Assembly: GCA_001584585.1 (NCBI GenBank)
Contig: LSYV01000632.1
Location: 1-10,367, forward strand
Length of the DNA stretch: 10,367 nt
Origin: Gonium pectorale
Taxonomy: Eukaryota > Chlorophyta > Chlorophyceae > Chlamydomonadales > Volvocaceae
Direction: 5' to 3'
Positions 1 through 7,951 of this stretch are shown here, one piece after another (the first letter of the stretch is position 1; each line of letters begins with the position of its first letter). The notes beneath the pieces were generated by a model. The model was not told where the DNA came from, did not search any database, and worked only from the letters and a program-made list of their open reading frames with translations. The translations under genes and the position numbers were made by a program.

Positions 1-31
1 CCGGGAGCTGCTCCCCGCGCTGCAGTCAGCT
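1..31 (+). other. Possible upstream exon fragment, boundaries unresolved
   Basis: The acceptor at 265-267 requires an upstream exon ending in phase 0. Reading from base 2 gives RELLPALQSA, with green-algal-like codons (GAG, CTG, CTC, GCG, CAG), before a TGA at 35-37. An exon ending at 31 would keep phase 0 but uses a weak donor (GTCTGA). Reading from base 3 stays open to a better donor at 81 (GTGTGTG), also in phase 0, but its residues look less protein-like. Too little sequence is present to choose. Confidence 0.25.
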
Positions 32-267
32 GTCTGAAGTTTCCCTGCCACCCGGGAGGCGCTGCTCATGGTGGGGAAGGGTGTGTGTGGTGGGGGGGGG
101 GAATGGGGCCGAGACGGGCGTTGTGCGGGGCGGAGTGGAGGGGTGGGAGCAGGGCGGGCGGCTACCCGAAGGGGGTTCATCCCACGCCTCGGCCCGCATT
201 CGCGTCTTGTGCACAGGAGTGACACCCCCCCGCTCGCCGCCCCGTGTTGCTCCCCGACCTCCCGCAG

Positions 268-393
268 TCCTCCCTGGTGGAGCGGCTGGAGGCGGCGCTG
301 TCGGGCGGCTGGCTGCCCCCGGGCCTGGCTGAGGAGGCGAGGCAGCTGCACCTGGACGCACACGCCGCCAGGCGCATGGCGGCGGCGGGGTAA
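268..393 (+). CDS. Coding exon: internal exon of the LRR-like gene, or last exon of a separate upstream gene
   Basis: After a pyrimidine-rich acceptor (CTCCCGCAG, ending at 267) an open frame runs for 41 codons to TAA at 391-393. It begins SSLVERLEAALSGGWLPPGL, continues as a charged, leucine- and alanine-rich probable helix and ends RRMAAAG. Codons are almost all G- or C-ending, as in algal nuclear genes. There are two readings. In the first it is a terminal exon ending at TAA 391. In the second a donor GTAATG at 390 truncates it to 268-389, leaving phase 2, and it joins the acceptor at 2060/2061, which is also phase 2 and opens the large LRR exon. The second reading gives 122+1840+537 = 2499 nt, an exact 833 codons, in frame throughout. 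No sense-strand TGTAA lies between 394 and 2060, which argues against a gene ending here. No homologous family is recognised from this short piece. Confidence 0.6.
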   Translation, partial: SSLVERLEAALSGGWLPPGLAEEARQLHLDAHAARRMAAAG

Positions 394-2060
394 TGAAGAA
401 GGGAAACGGGTGGCGGCGGAAGGGGTGGCGGCGGGGCCGGGGGCGGCCTAGTTGGGCTGTGCAACCGGACAGACGCACCAGGGGACTGCGTCGAGCGCAT
501 AGTGAATGGGTCGCGTGGGCTCGTGGGTCGTAGCGGACGCGAAGACCGTGCGGCTTGGCGCAGGGCAGCGGGGGGCTTGAGCGGTGGCTGCGGAGGGCGG
601 CCCGCGTGGCTGCGGGTAGCGGCTGGACGGGGCGCGCAGGGAGGCGGGGGCGGGGGGCGGCCCGTGGGGGCGGCCCCAGTCGAGTGGGTGTTCGGGGACC
701 TACTTGCCGGCGGGTGGGCGGTAGTGCTGCGGCTGATGCTACTGCGTTCTGTTGCCTGCTCTGGGGTCGCGGAGGCGGAGGCTGGGTCGGTACACCCTGT
801 GGCTTTGGGCTTCTCGCAAGGAGTCTTGCAAAGTTGCGTCTCGGGCGAAGCCACCATCTCGTCAATGTGTCATCAACTGTGTGAAACAGGAGTTCACATG
901 CCCGATCATGAGGCGGCGGGACCCCTGCGGGTAGCTTCCCAGCTACAAACCACGACGCACCAGGAACGTGTTTGCACGCCTCCGCTGCGTTGGCCACGCG
1001 GTGATGCTGTATCTTAGGCCCACGGAGGTGGCGGCCAGCGGGCTGGTGTGATCCTATGCGTTTGTTGCGCACGAGGCCTGTCAGGCTCGGGTGCTCGTCT
1101 TCTTGGGTTACGGCCTGCCTAGGCGCTTCTGACGCGCATGGCAGAGCTTGTGCTCATCCCATGCAATAATCCAGGGTACAAGCTCATGCTTGCATTTGGG
1201 CGGGATGTGTTGACGCCAGATTAGGAAACGGTCCGAGCGTGAGCGAGGCCAGAGGGCGGGACAGCAGTCTGACGGCCGCATATACGCATAGTGCATGCAT
1301 GAGAAATGCAGCGCCTGGATGTTCCCTACTGCGTCCTGGGCGCTCTCACTCTAGTTCCAGAGTCAGAGCGTCAAGTCAGAAGATGCCTTCAACGCATGCC
1401 TTCAAGGAATCAACCTTCTTGATGATATAGCATTACTTGACAGCTTTGAAAATGGGTCATGCGGCAGCCGTGATACGGATGTTGCACCGAAGTTCCTCCC
1501 TCTGCCTCGAAGCTCACGTTGTACAGAACATGTGTTCTCATCTAGGGAGTGTCTAATCATGTGTTGGGTGTGAATACTCCTTTCCGTCGCCCCGTCGGTC
1601 GCGGTTACGCCGCAAGCGGCTGACGAAGTGCGGGAGAAGCGGCACGTATGCCGCAGCTAGGGTCCATCTAAAGTGATGCTTAACACGATACTCACACGTT
1701 ACATCAAACTGGGACGCGGCGCATTTTTTGGCGGGTCAGCCGACGTCGTCGGTTGTACGAGGCCGTTACTGTTCATGGCCCTTCCTCCCCAACCTTGGCA
1801 GGGCCTCCTCCGCTGCCCAGTGGTCACTAGGTACACGGCATAGATTAGAAGCGCTCATCGTGGTACCCTGTATCGTGGTTTGCAGAGTGTAGTGTTGCGC
1901 AATCTACCCTGATGGGCAGAGAGATTGCCGATTGCGGCATGTTGACAAGGGAACTTCAACTGTATCAGCACTCAGAGCAGCCGGAATGGCCCTGTGCGTC
2001 GTTATTCTCACTCTCGGCTTCTCACACCTCCTCAAAAAGCCGGCTGTCCATCTCTTCCAG
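390..2060 (+). other. Long intron (favoured) or intergenic region
   Basis: This stretch of about 1.67 kb has no convincing coding sequence. The left part (about 400-780) is very G-rich. From about 1080 onward the GC content falls and the open frames use codons unlike the flanking exons. The favoured reading is a phase-2 intron with donor GTAATG (390-395) and the acceptor TCTCTTCCAG (2051-2060), preceded by a pyrimidine-rich stretch. The alternative is a gene boundary, with the downstream gene starting at ATG 1912. No sense TGTAA is present, and one antisense TGTAA (TTACA at 1699-1703) is probably chance. I see no tRNA, transposon termini or other structured element, only a 10-bp direct repeat ATGCCTTCAA at 1383-1392 and 1396-1405. 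Confidence 0.5.
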
Positions 2061-4715
2061 CATCGACCCCCGGCAGCCTGAGCTCTACTATCTTACGCGG
2101 CCGTTCAAAGATGCCGTTCAGCAGGGAGCGGTCCTGTCGCACGTCACGAGCCTGGAAATCAAATTTGACATGCGCGCAGACCTTCTGAACCAGCGTGCGC
2201 AGCAGCTCGCGGAAGCAGCGTTGCAGTCCAGGGAACTGCCTGGAGCGTGCCAGCTGTCGGAGCGCCCGGTCGACACCGACATGATGCTGCATCGCCGTCC
2301 CCACCTGACCGGTGCGCCTGACCTTCCCCCGGACCGTCAGCCCGAGCGCGGCGCTGTGGCTCCCTCAATTGTCAAGCGTCGGCTGCTGCCGGAGACGCCG
2401 CGCCTGGAGATCAGCAGCTGCTTTCTGCGCAGCCTGGCCGCCATCTTCCCCAACCTCACCCACCTCGCGCTGCTGGGCGACTGCTGGCGCCCCATGGCGC
2501 AGCGCCTCGCGGTGGCCCCGCACGACTGGCTGCTCTCCGAGCTCCAGCCCGTGACGGCCTACCAGACCGAGCTGGACCGAATGGACGTGCTTGCCGAGCT
2601 GCTGCGCCACGTGCCGTCCCTCACGCACCTTGAGCTGGGCGCCTCCCTGCTGCCGTGCCGCTGGTCCACCGACAAGCACCGCCAGCACCACCACCACCTG
2701 GAGCGCCTGCAGGAGCTCACCCTCCACCTCGACACTCCCAGCCTCGCCGCCGCTGGCCCCGCCTCCGCCGCTGCGGTGACGGGAGCCGCCGCCGCTGCCG
2801 GCGTCCCCAGCGCCAGCGGCCGGGCTGCGATCGCCGCCGCCGCGGCCGACCGCGTCCACAGCCTCTACTCGCAGCTGCCCGGTCTGCGGGCCCTTACGCT
2901 GGTGGGCGGCTGCCACCCCTCCCTGCCACAGCTCCTCGCCCGCCTGCCGCCCCACCTCCAGCGCTGCACGCTGCGGAACTGCCGGCTGAGTCTGAGCCCC
3001 CCGGCTGTGGGGACCGTTGCGGGCGGCGGCGACGCCGCCGCCGCCAGCGCGCCGCCTGTGAGCCGACGCTTCAGCGAGACCGCCGTGCCTGACGGCCGCC
3101 ACGCGACGGCGGCTGCGGGCGCGGCGGCCGTGGGAGCGGCGGCACCGCTGCCGCAGGTGCATCAGCGGTGGGTGGCGCGCAGGAACCCACGCGGCGCCAT
3201 TTACTGGGAGCTCGTGCAGGAGCCGGGCCCTGCGCCGGGGTTGGCCCCAGGCCCATCTGCCGCCAGCGCGGCCGCCGTCACCGGTGGCGGCGGCGACCAG
3301 GTGACGTTGGCGGCGTCTGCCGCCGCCGCGGTCGCCGGCGGCCGCCGCTGCGGCAGCTTCAGCGGCGGGCAGCTGGTCCACGTCGCGGTGGCAGCGGCGG
3401 TGGCGGCGGGGGCGGCCGCAGCGTCAGCGCCCGCGGATGATGACGTGGCGGTGGCAGAGGTGGTCCTGGAGCCGGCTGTGCGGCGCCTGGTGGTGGATGC
3501 GGACCTCACCGACCGGCAGCTGCGGCTGCTGCTACAGCAGGTGGCCGGCGGCAGGGCCGGGGAGCTCAGTGCCTGCAGCGCCGGCGCTGCCGCCTCGTTC
3601 TTCCACGGCGGCACAGCCTCCTCCGACGGCGGCGGTGGCGGCGTCCCCACCTGCTCGCAGCGGGCAGGTAGCGTCGCCGCGGGGGCCGCCACCGCCGCTG
3701 ACGGGGCCGCGCCGTGCGCGGCGTGGAGTGTGGTTCTCAGCCGGCTGCGCCTCGAGTCAGCGGGTGCTGCGGGCGCCGGGGCTGCGGCCGGGGCCGGACC
3801 GAGGCCGGGCTGCCAGCGGTCGCCCCCGGGCGTGGAGGCTGAGGCGCAGGAGGCCCGCTGGCGGCGGCTGCGGGACGCCCTGGAGGCCCACAACGTCCAG
3901 GTAGCCGAACATCAAGCCATGTAGCCATGCGTGCGCGCCTGCGTCTCTCCCTCGTTCCCCTCTTGTTGCATGCCTGCCCCCCTCATTCCGTTGGTCCCAT
4001 GGCACAGGCCACGCGGATCCTATGTGATACACGTGTGTGTGGGAGTGGATGACCCATGATAAAACATTGAATGCGCGCTGCACACCTAACCCAAGTTGCT
4101 GGAATGCATGCCAGCGCCGTCGTGCCTACTCGCCGTGCCAGCCAGCTTTCTAATGCCCTGATCAAAATGTCGTCGCAGGTTACGGAGCTGAGTGCGCCGC
4201 TGTCTGCGGCCTCGCGGCGGATGGGGTCGGTGCTGCGGAAGCTCGCGGCTGCGCCCTCTCGCCTTGAGCTGCGCATCCCCGCTCCTGCGGCCCCAATCGC
4301 CACCGCCGCCGGTGGCGAGCCCACCGTCGTCACCACCGCTGCCTTATCCGCCGCCGCCGCCAAGAGCACCGGTGACGCGGATTCCTTCACAGCAGCCGCC
4401 GCCGACGCCGTAGCTCCCAGCACCTGCGCTGGCGCCGCCGCCGACGCCAGCGCTGCGCTGGGCGAGTGGCAGCGCCGCACCGCGTCAGGCCTGGGTCACG
4501 CGGCGATAGCCCTCAGCCGCGTGCCCGAGAGCCGGCTCCCGGCGGCCCTGCGGGTGAAGGCGCTCGGGGAAGGCGGAGAGCGCGGCAGCGGCGGTGTGGG
4601 CGGGCCGGCCGAGGCGCTGGCCGTGCAGCTGGCCGTGAGGGCGCTGGCCCGCTGGCCGCACCTGCTGTCGCGGCTGCTGGCCAGCCCAGCCCCATCTGGC
4701 GGCGACTCGCCGTGA
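2061..4715 (+). CDS. Leucine-rich-repeat-like protein with Ala/Gly-rich inserts, function unknown
   Basis: Two exons, 2061-3900 and 4179-4715, are joined by an intron whose phase 0 matches on both sides; the stop is TGA at 4713-4715. LRR-like strands recur: LEIKF (about 2152-2166), LEISSCFLRSLAAIFP followed by LTHLALLGDC (2404-2484), VPSLTHLELGASLL (2611-2652), LQELTLHLD (2707-2733), LPGLRALTLVGGC (2875-2913) and LQRCTLRNCRL (2956-2988). Later helical stretches include RRLVVDADLTDRQLRLLLQQ (about 3482-3541). Long Ala/Gly/Pro runs encoded by GCC/GCG/GGC split the repeats (about 2749-2865, 3010-3160, 3253-3440, 3560-3720). No signal peptide, membrane segment or catalytic domain is visible; LRR domains usually bind other proteins. 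The start is uncertain. ATG 1912 opens the same frame and would give 841 residues, but 1912-2060 uses AGA, TTG, TTA, TCA, ACA and AAA codons, unlike the rest, so 2061 looks like a splice junction and the true start lies upstream. It is convergent with the ketolase gene. Confidence 0.75.
3901..4178 (+). other. Intron of the LRR-like gene (278 nt, phase 0)
   Basis: The donor is CAG|GTAGCC at 3900/3901 and the acceptor is GTCGTCGCAG|GTTACG at 4178/4179. Without splicing, the upstream frame meets TAG at 3922-3924. With splicing the reading becomes ALEAHNVQ joined to VTELSAPLS with no phase shift. Codon bias is strongly algal on both flanks and is lost inside (AT-richer, with ACACGTGTGTGTG at 4029-4041), which supports the intron independently of the splice motifs. 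Confidence 0.8.
4179..4715 (+). CDS. Last coding exon of the LRR-like gene
   Basis: There are 178 codons and then TGA. The exon begins with a helix-like segment (VTELSAPLSAASRRMGSVLR), passes through an Ala/Thr-rich low-complexity region (about 4285-4460), and ends with helical stretches around LGHAAIALSRVPESRLPAAL and AEALAVQLAVRALARWP, closing with the short tail SPAPSGGDSP. GC-ending codons dominate. The frame is also open upstream to an ATG at 4071, but those codons fall inside the inferred intron and lack the bias. Confidence 0.75.
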   Translation, partial: VTELSAPLSAASRRMGSVLRKLAAAPSRLELRIPAPAAPIATAAGGEPTVVTTAALSAAAAKSTGDADSFTAAAADAVAPSTCAGAAADASAALGEWQRRTASGLGHAAIALSRVPESRLPAALRVKALGEGGERGSGGVGGPAEALAVQLAVRALARWPHLLSRLLASPAPSGGDSP

Positions 4716-5070
4716 GCAAGGACAGGCACGGTGGGAGGTGACGGCGGGGGACGGGGCGGTGGGCGACGCCGGGCGATGCCGGGAGTGGCCAACGCGGCAC
4801 GCGGTTTGCGAGTGAGCCCGCGGTTGCGAGCGAGCCCACGGCCGCTGGCATGGAGCATCGTAGGGAGAAGGCCCCAGCGGCCGCCCTGGCGGAGACGGGA
4901 GGGACACAGCCGGGCATTCTCACAGGCGGGCGGAGGGCATTGGGCTGTAGAGGCGGCGGAGGGTGCCTTGGGCATGCGTGCGCCATCAGGCGTGTGCCTT
5001 GTCGTGTCGTGTCGTGCGCGAGGGGGACCCTGTTGCTGGTGTGATGGGGCTTGGTGTCCGCCTCCCCCAG

Positions 5071-5136
5071 CCGGTGGGACTCGGTGGGACTCGGTGGGAC
5101 TCGGTGGGACTCGGTGGGACTCGGTGGGACTCGGTG
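5071..5136. repeat. 10-bp minisatellite, six full units plus a partial unit
   Basis: Six head-to-tail copies of a ten-base unit (tcggtgggac; the first copy starts cc instead of tc) cover 5071-5130, and a partial unit tcggtg reaches 5136. Because 10 is not a multiple of 3, the unit reads in all three frames in turn, giving spurious GGTRWDSVGL-type repeats in translation. It is not coding. Confidence 0.95.
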
Positions 5137-5174
5137 CCGCCGGTGATGGGGTCTAGTGTGGTGTGCAAGGGACG

Positions 5175-5188
5175 GGCGCCTAGGCGCC
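5175..5188. repeat. Perfect 14-bp palindrome GGCGCCTAGGCGCC
   Basis: The sequence equals its own reverse complement over 14 bases. It lies just after the minisatellite in the probable 3' UTR. A dimeric protein site, a folding element or chance in GC-rich DNA are all possible. Confidence 0.85.
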
Positions 5189-5873
5189 ATGGCGGCTGGT
5201 CAATCGCGCCGGGCCGGTCGCGTCCACACGCCGTGTCAGTCAGTGGAACAGTTCCCTGGACCAGTTCCGCCTGACTGCGTGGGCGTAACCCTGCCTGCGG
5301 TTCTTACCAGGAGCTAGGAACTCATGACGCGCAGTTCGCACGATATACATATACTTTACTCGGTAACTCGCTTGCTCATTCTCTTTCTCTCTGGGGTTCT
5401 TGGGTTTGTTGGCCTCTCGTGCCGTTGCCGTGCATGTGGCGGTCGTACTCTGTTGTCGTACTCTGCATTTTGCGGTACCCTGGTTGCCCGGTTCGGGGGC
5501 CTCTTCCTTTTCCTTCCCGCTTTTGCGGTCTGTGCCTTGCTCCCCGGGCGCCTTGGGAGCTATTTATTTGCAATAATAGAGCAGGGAGTAGACTACACGT
5601 GGATGAGCTTGGTAGGCAAGGCGGACTCCCACATGGCGGCAGTTGCTGCGCGAGTCGTGTGGGCTCGCTGGCTGCCGCCAGTGGGCTGCGAGTGCGGGTA
5701 GGAGGGGGGGCACACCAGCGGCGACATAGCTTGCAGGGCGGTGGGCTTGGCGGTGGGCTGGTGGGGGGCATGCGGCACCATAGATATGTCGCAAAGTGAA
5801 GAAAAAAGAGAAACCTGCTGAGAAAGAAGAAGGAGATGTAGACGTGTGGGGGGTCCCGAGTAGGGCGTGTGAC

Positions 5874-5898
5874 TACGCGACGGCGTGCCGTCGCCGTA
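5874..5898. repeat. Tight inverted repeat (hairpin or cruciform)
   Basis: GCGACGGC (5877-5884) and GCCGTCGC (5887-5894) are perfect reverse complements separated by two bases. Past a single bulged C (5895), three more pairs (TAC with GTA) extend the stem. It lies in the probable 3' UTR or intergenic stretch. It is not followed by a T tract and is not read as a terminator. Confidence 0.8.
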
Positions 5899-6356
5899 CG
5901 CAGCATTTGGCGATCGAACCCCCCAAAGATGCATTCATTCGCAGAAGTCGTACGTAGACCAGGTTCGTCCTTGTAGTTTTACCAGGAGGGCGTGTAGCAT
6001 CTTCCGTGCGTGGCTCGTGTCGCACGTTCGCGTCCCCCCGGTACGGTGTACGATGTGCGGCTGTGTGCTGTTTCGCAGCCAGGTGACTTGCGGGTCCGCT
6101 CTGGCCAGCCTGCGCGAGATCTGTTGCCAGGAGGTTAGCCAGGAAGCAGGCCTCAGGGTGTTGGACCGGCAAGGCGGGCGCGGCCCGGCCGTACCACAGA
6201 GGCACCAAAGTACTAGCTACTGTGGTGGGGCTGCGCTACTCAGTCTGCATTATTGCGCGGTCGGTGCGGGGGTTGCACGAGCGAGCTGTTCGGCACCCAG
6301 GCTGTCGGACCCGGCACTGGCATTACCGTACCTGCCCACTTTGCCCAGCCAGGCAC

Positions 6357-6382
6357 AAAGCCCGCATTGGTGGGCGGGCTTT
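6357..6382. repeat. 9-bp stem hairpin in the probable 3' UTR
   Basis: AAAGCCCGC (6357-6365) pairs perfectly with GCGGGCTTT (6374-6382) across an 8-base loop. A short outer GCAC/GTGC pairing could extend the stem past a three-base bulge. About 150 bases upstream another imperfect fold is possible, with ACCACAG (6193-6199) and CTGTGGT (6220-6226). RNA-level function is unknown. Confidence 0.75.
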
Positions 6383-6594
6383 TCGGTGCTGTGTTCGCCT
6401 GATGGGATTAATTTGTGGGCGTGCTGGAGGTGGCTGTCCCGCGGCGAGAACTCTTGAGATTTGGGTTGCATGAGTTGGTTAGTGAGCAGCGTGGCTATGT
6501 TGGAGTTGCGGTGTCGTACAGCTGGCGTACTTGGCCAGTTACCACAATTCTGAGAAACCAGGTACGGAGGTGATTGGCGGTGTCGCCTCTTGCG

Positions 6595-6607
6595 TGTAAC
6601 ATTTACA
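6595..6607. terminator. Two-way poly(A) signal TGTAACATTTACA
   Basis: TGTAA on the + strand (6595-6599) and TGTAA on the - strand (TTACA, 6603-6607) sit three bases apart in a near-palindromic arrangement. TGTAA is the usual nuclear poly(A) signal of Chlamydomonas-type algae, with cleavage some 10-20 bases downstream. It is the first sense TGTAA after the LRR-like gene's stop. For the convergent ketolase gene it would be a backup beyond the nearer signal at 7236-7240. Function is inferred from motif and position only. Confidence 0.5.
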
Positions 6608-6615
6608 ATCTGCAC

Positions 6616-7220
6616 GACTTGTATCCACCACGAAGCACGAGCACTGCGGGGCGATTCAACGCGGATGTCCCGTGTCGCACGCTGTGGTCGTTTATACCCT
6701 TTGCCCCTTCCATCATCTAAACGTCCTGCACCACCGGGACCTAAATAGAATGTGTATAGAATGTGTGAATGGCGTGCAACACTCTTCGTGGCATGTATGC
6801 CTGCGACACACACTCTCTCCCCTCTCATACACACGCTCTCAGTCACTGTCCCTCCGCACCCACCATTCGCCAGGCCGTCTTCCTCGCCGTAATACCCTAC
6901 AGCCTACACGCTCAGCGTACCCTCGCCCCTATCTCTCATGAATGATGATGAGGGATTGAATGCCATCTACCGCTGCCAACGCCCTTATCGCAACGGCCGT
7001 TGGGACATTCGCATGTCCAAATGAGGACCCCTCTGTCCCAGCTAATATCCCGGCCGGCTGCAACACCGTACAACGCCTCACGTCAGCTCACCACACTCTC
7101 AATCGACGCCTGCCCCTCGCTGTGCGCTCTGCGCCAACAACACAATCCGGCAGGGGCCACAAGACGCCTGCCGGCCTGCTGCGATGCGGATACCCGTGCA
7201 CACGCGCCCCGGCACACCGC
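6616..7220. other. Intergenic stretch between convergent gene ends
   Basis: No gene is supported here. The stretch has lower GC than the exons, CA/CT-rich simple sequence around 6800-6860, and an 11-bp near-perfect tandem pair (TAGAATGTGTA and TAGAATGTGTG, 6746-6767). Open frames such as 6672-6941 and 6960-7304 lack codon bias and domains. Confidence 0.5.
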
Positions 7221-7433
7221 CTCGCTCTCCCCGGGTTACAACCCGCCACGCCGCAGATAGACGCGTACAGACAACCCCGACAACACAGTGCGAAACGAAA
7301 TTGAGCGATGGCGCCACGGCGCCTCCCCATCCCATGCGTAGGTCAATTAGGGCCAACCCAGCGAAAAAGAGCGCGCACAACGCACAACGGCTGCATTCTT
7401 CAAGTATGATGCTGAAGGGCCGTCAGCAGAGCC
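7221..7433 (-). other. BKT: 3' UTR of the beta-carotene ketolase gene
   Basis: This spans from the ketolase stop codon (complement of 7434-7436) to the expected cleavage zone some 10-20 bases past the TGTAA signal (complement of 7236-7240), about 200 nt, a normal length for this group. Nothing else is seen in it. Confidence 0.6.
7236..7240 (-). terminator. Poly(A) signal TGTAA of the ketolase gene
   Basis: TTACA on the + strand is TGTAA on the coding strand. It is the first such motif downstream of the ketolase stop, about 195 nt away. Its role is inferred from the known green-algal signal. Confidence 0.65.
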
Positions 7434-7951
7434 TCACGGCGCCACCACGGCCACCGCAGGTGTCGCTGGCAGGGCAGGCCCCGCCGGCGACAGCTCCGCC
7501 TCCCCGCCTCCTCCGGCGACGGCCCCCCGCCAGCCGCGGGACCTCAGGCCGCCGCTCGCACCCGCCCCCTCCGCCGCCGCCACGTCCCCGACCTTCTCCC
7601 CATCCCCGTCCCGCACCGCACTCCCGCTAGATCCCGCCCCAGTCCCCTCTCCCGCCCCTGTTACCGCCTCCGTCTGGCCGAATCCCGCCGTCGCCGCCGT
7701 TGCCGCCATCGCCGTCGGGCCCGCTGCCGCTGCCGCCGCCACCGCCGCCGCCCTGGCGGCGTCCTTGAGCAGCTGGCGACAGAGCGGCAGCTGCCACCAT
7801 GGCGCGTACGGCCAGCGGTGGTGCTCCCAGTGGAGGTCGAAGTGGTAGCAGGTGAGCAGCGACAGCAGGCGCGGGGCGGAGCTGGAGCGGGAGAGCTGCC
7901 AGGGCATAGGGCCCGTGTGGCCCTTCTCGGGGTGGTGCGGCACGTAGGTGC
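7434..7951 (-). CDS. BKT: BKT last exon: third histidine box plus Ala/Gly-rich tail
   Basis: The acceptor AGCCCGCAG ends at 7952. The exon reads GTYVPHHPEKGHTGPMPWQL, on through LTCYHFDLHWEHHRWPYAPW and a helix ending CRQLLKD, and then about 108 residues rich in Ala, Gly, Ser and Pro up to ATPAVAVVAP and TGA. The catalytic core of bacterial and Haematococcus-type ketolases ends soon after PWW, so the tail is an extension. The frame is also open upstream of the acceptor to an ATG at 8012 through the (CCCCAA)n tract, but that stretch is intron. Confidence 0.92.

Larger units (their letters stand above)
4716..6615 (+). other. Probable long 3' UTR of the LRR-like gene, no gene seen
   Basis: After the TGA at 4713-4715 the first sense-strand TGTAA is at 6595-6599. 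If that is the signal used, the 3' UTR is close to 1.9 kb. Open frames in this stretch (for example 5324-5701 and 5885-6457) lack algal codon bias, splice-site support and recognisable domains, and are taken as chance. The region holds a 10-bp minisatellite, a 14-bp palindrome and hairpins, listed separately. An unrecognised non-coding transcript or a short gene using a different poly(A) signal cannot be excluded. Confidence 0.45.

Noticed and set aside
26..1072. Long - strand open frame of 348 codons, proline/arginine-rich
   Set aside because: It is the complement of G-rich sequence over an exon and intron, has no domain and no codon bias; a composition artefact.
1355..1573. Open + strand stretch after TTCCAG, reading about 70 codons with SEDAFNACLQGINLLDDIAL
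   Set aside because: It looks briefly protein-like and has an acceptor-like start, but codon use is atypical (ATA, TTA, CTT), it has no donor-supported continuation and I recognise no family. At most it is a decayed fragment.
2365..3381. Long - strand open frame of 338 codons opposite the LRR-like exon
   Set aside because: It is a mirror of strongly biased GC-rich coding sequence on the + strand. The LRR-like pattern and codon bias are on the + strand only.
5060..5136. WDSVGL/ESHRVPPSPT repeat proteins in frames across the minisatellite
   Set aside because: The same repeat is generated in several frames on both strands by the 10-bp unit; not a real gene.
5324..5701. Hydrophobic open frame (125 codons) resembling a small membrane protein
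   Set aside because: T-rich composition produces Leu/Phe runs. There is no codon bias, splice support or conserved motif, and it lies in the probable 3' UTR.
5900..5930. B-box-like GGTTCGATCGCC on the - strand, suggesting a tRNA
   Set aside because: The T stem does not pair and no A box or acceptor stem can be placed at the right distance.
5885..6457. 190-codon + strand open frame
   Set aside because: It has no biased codons and no domain, and contains hairpin sequences; treated as non-coding.
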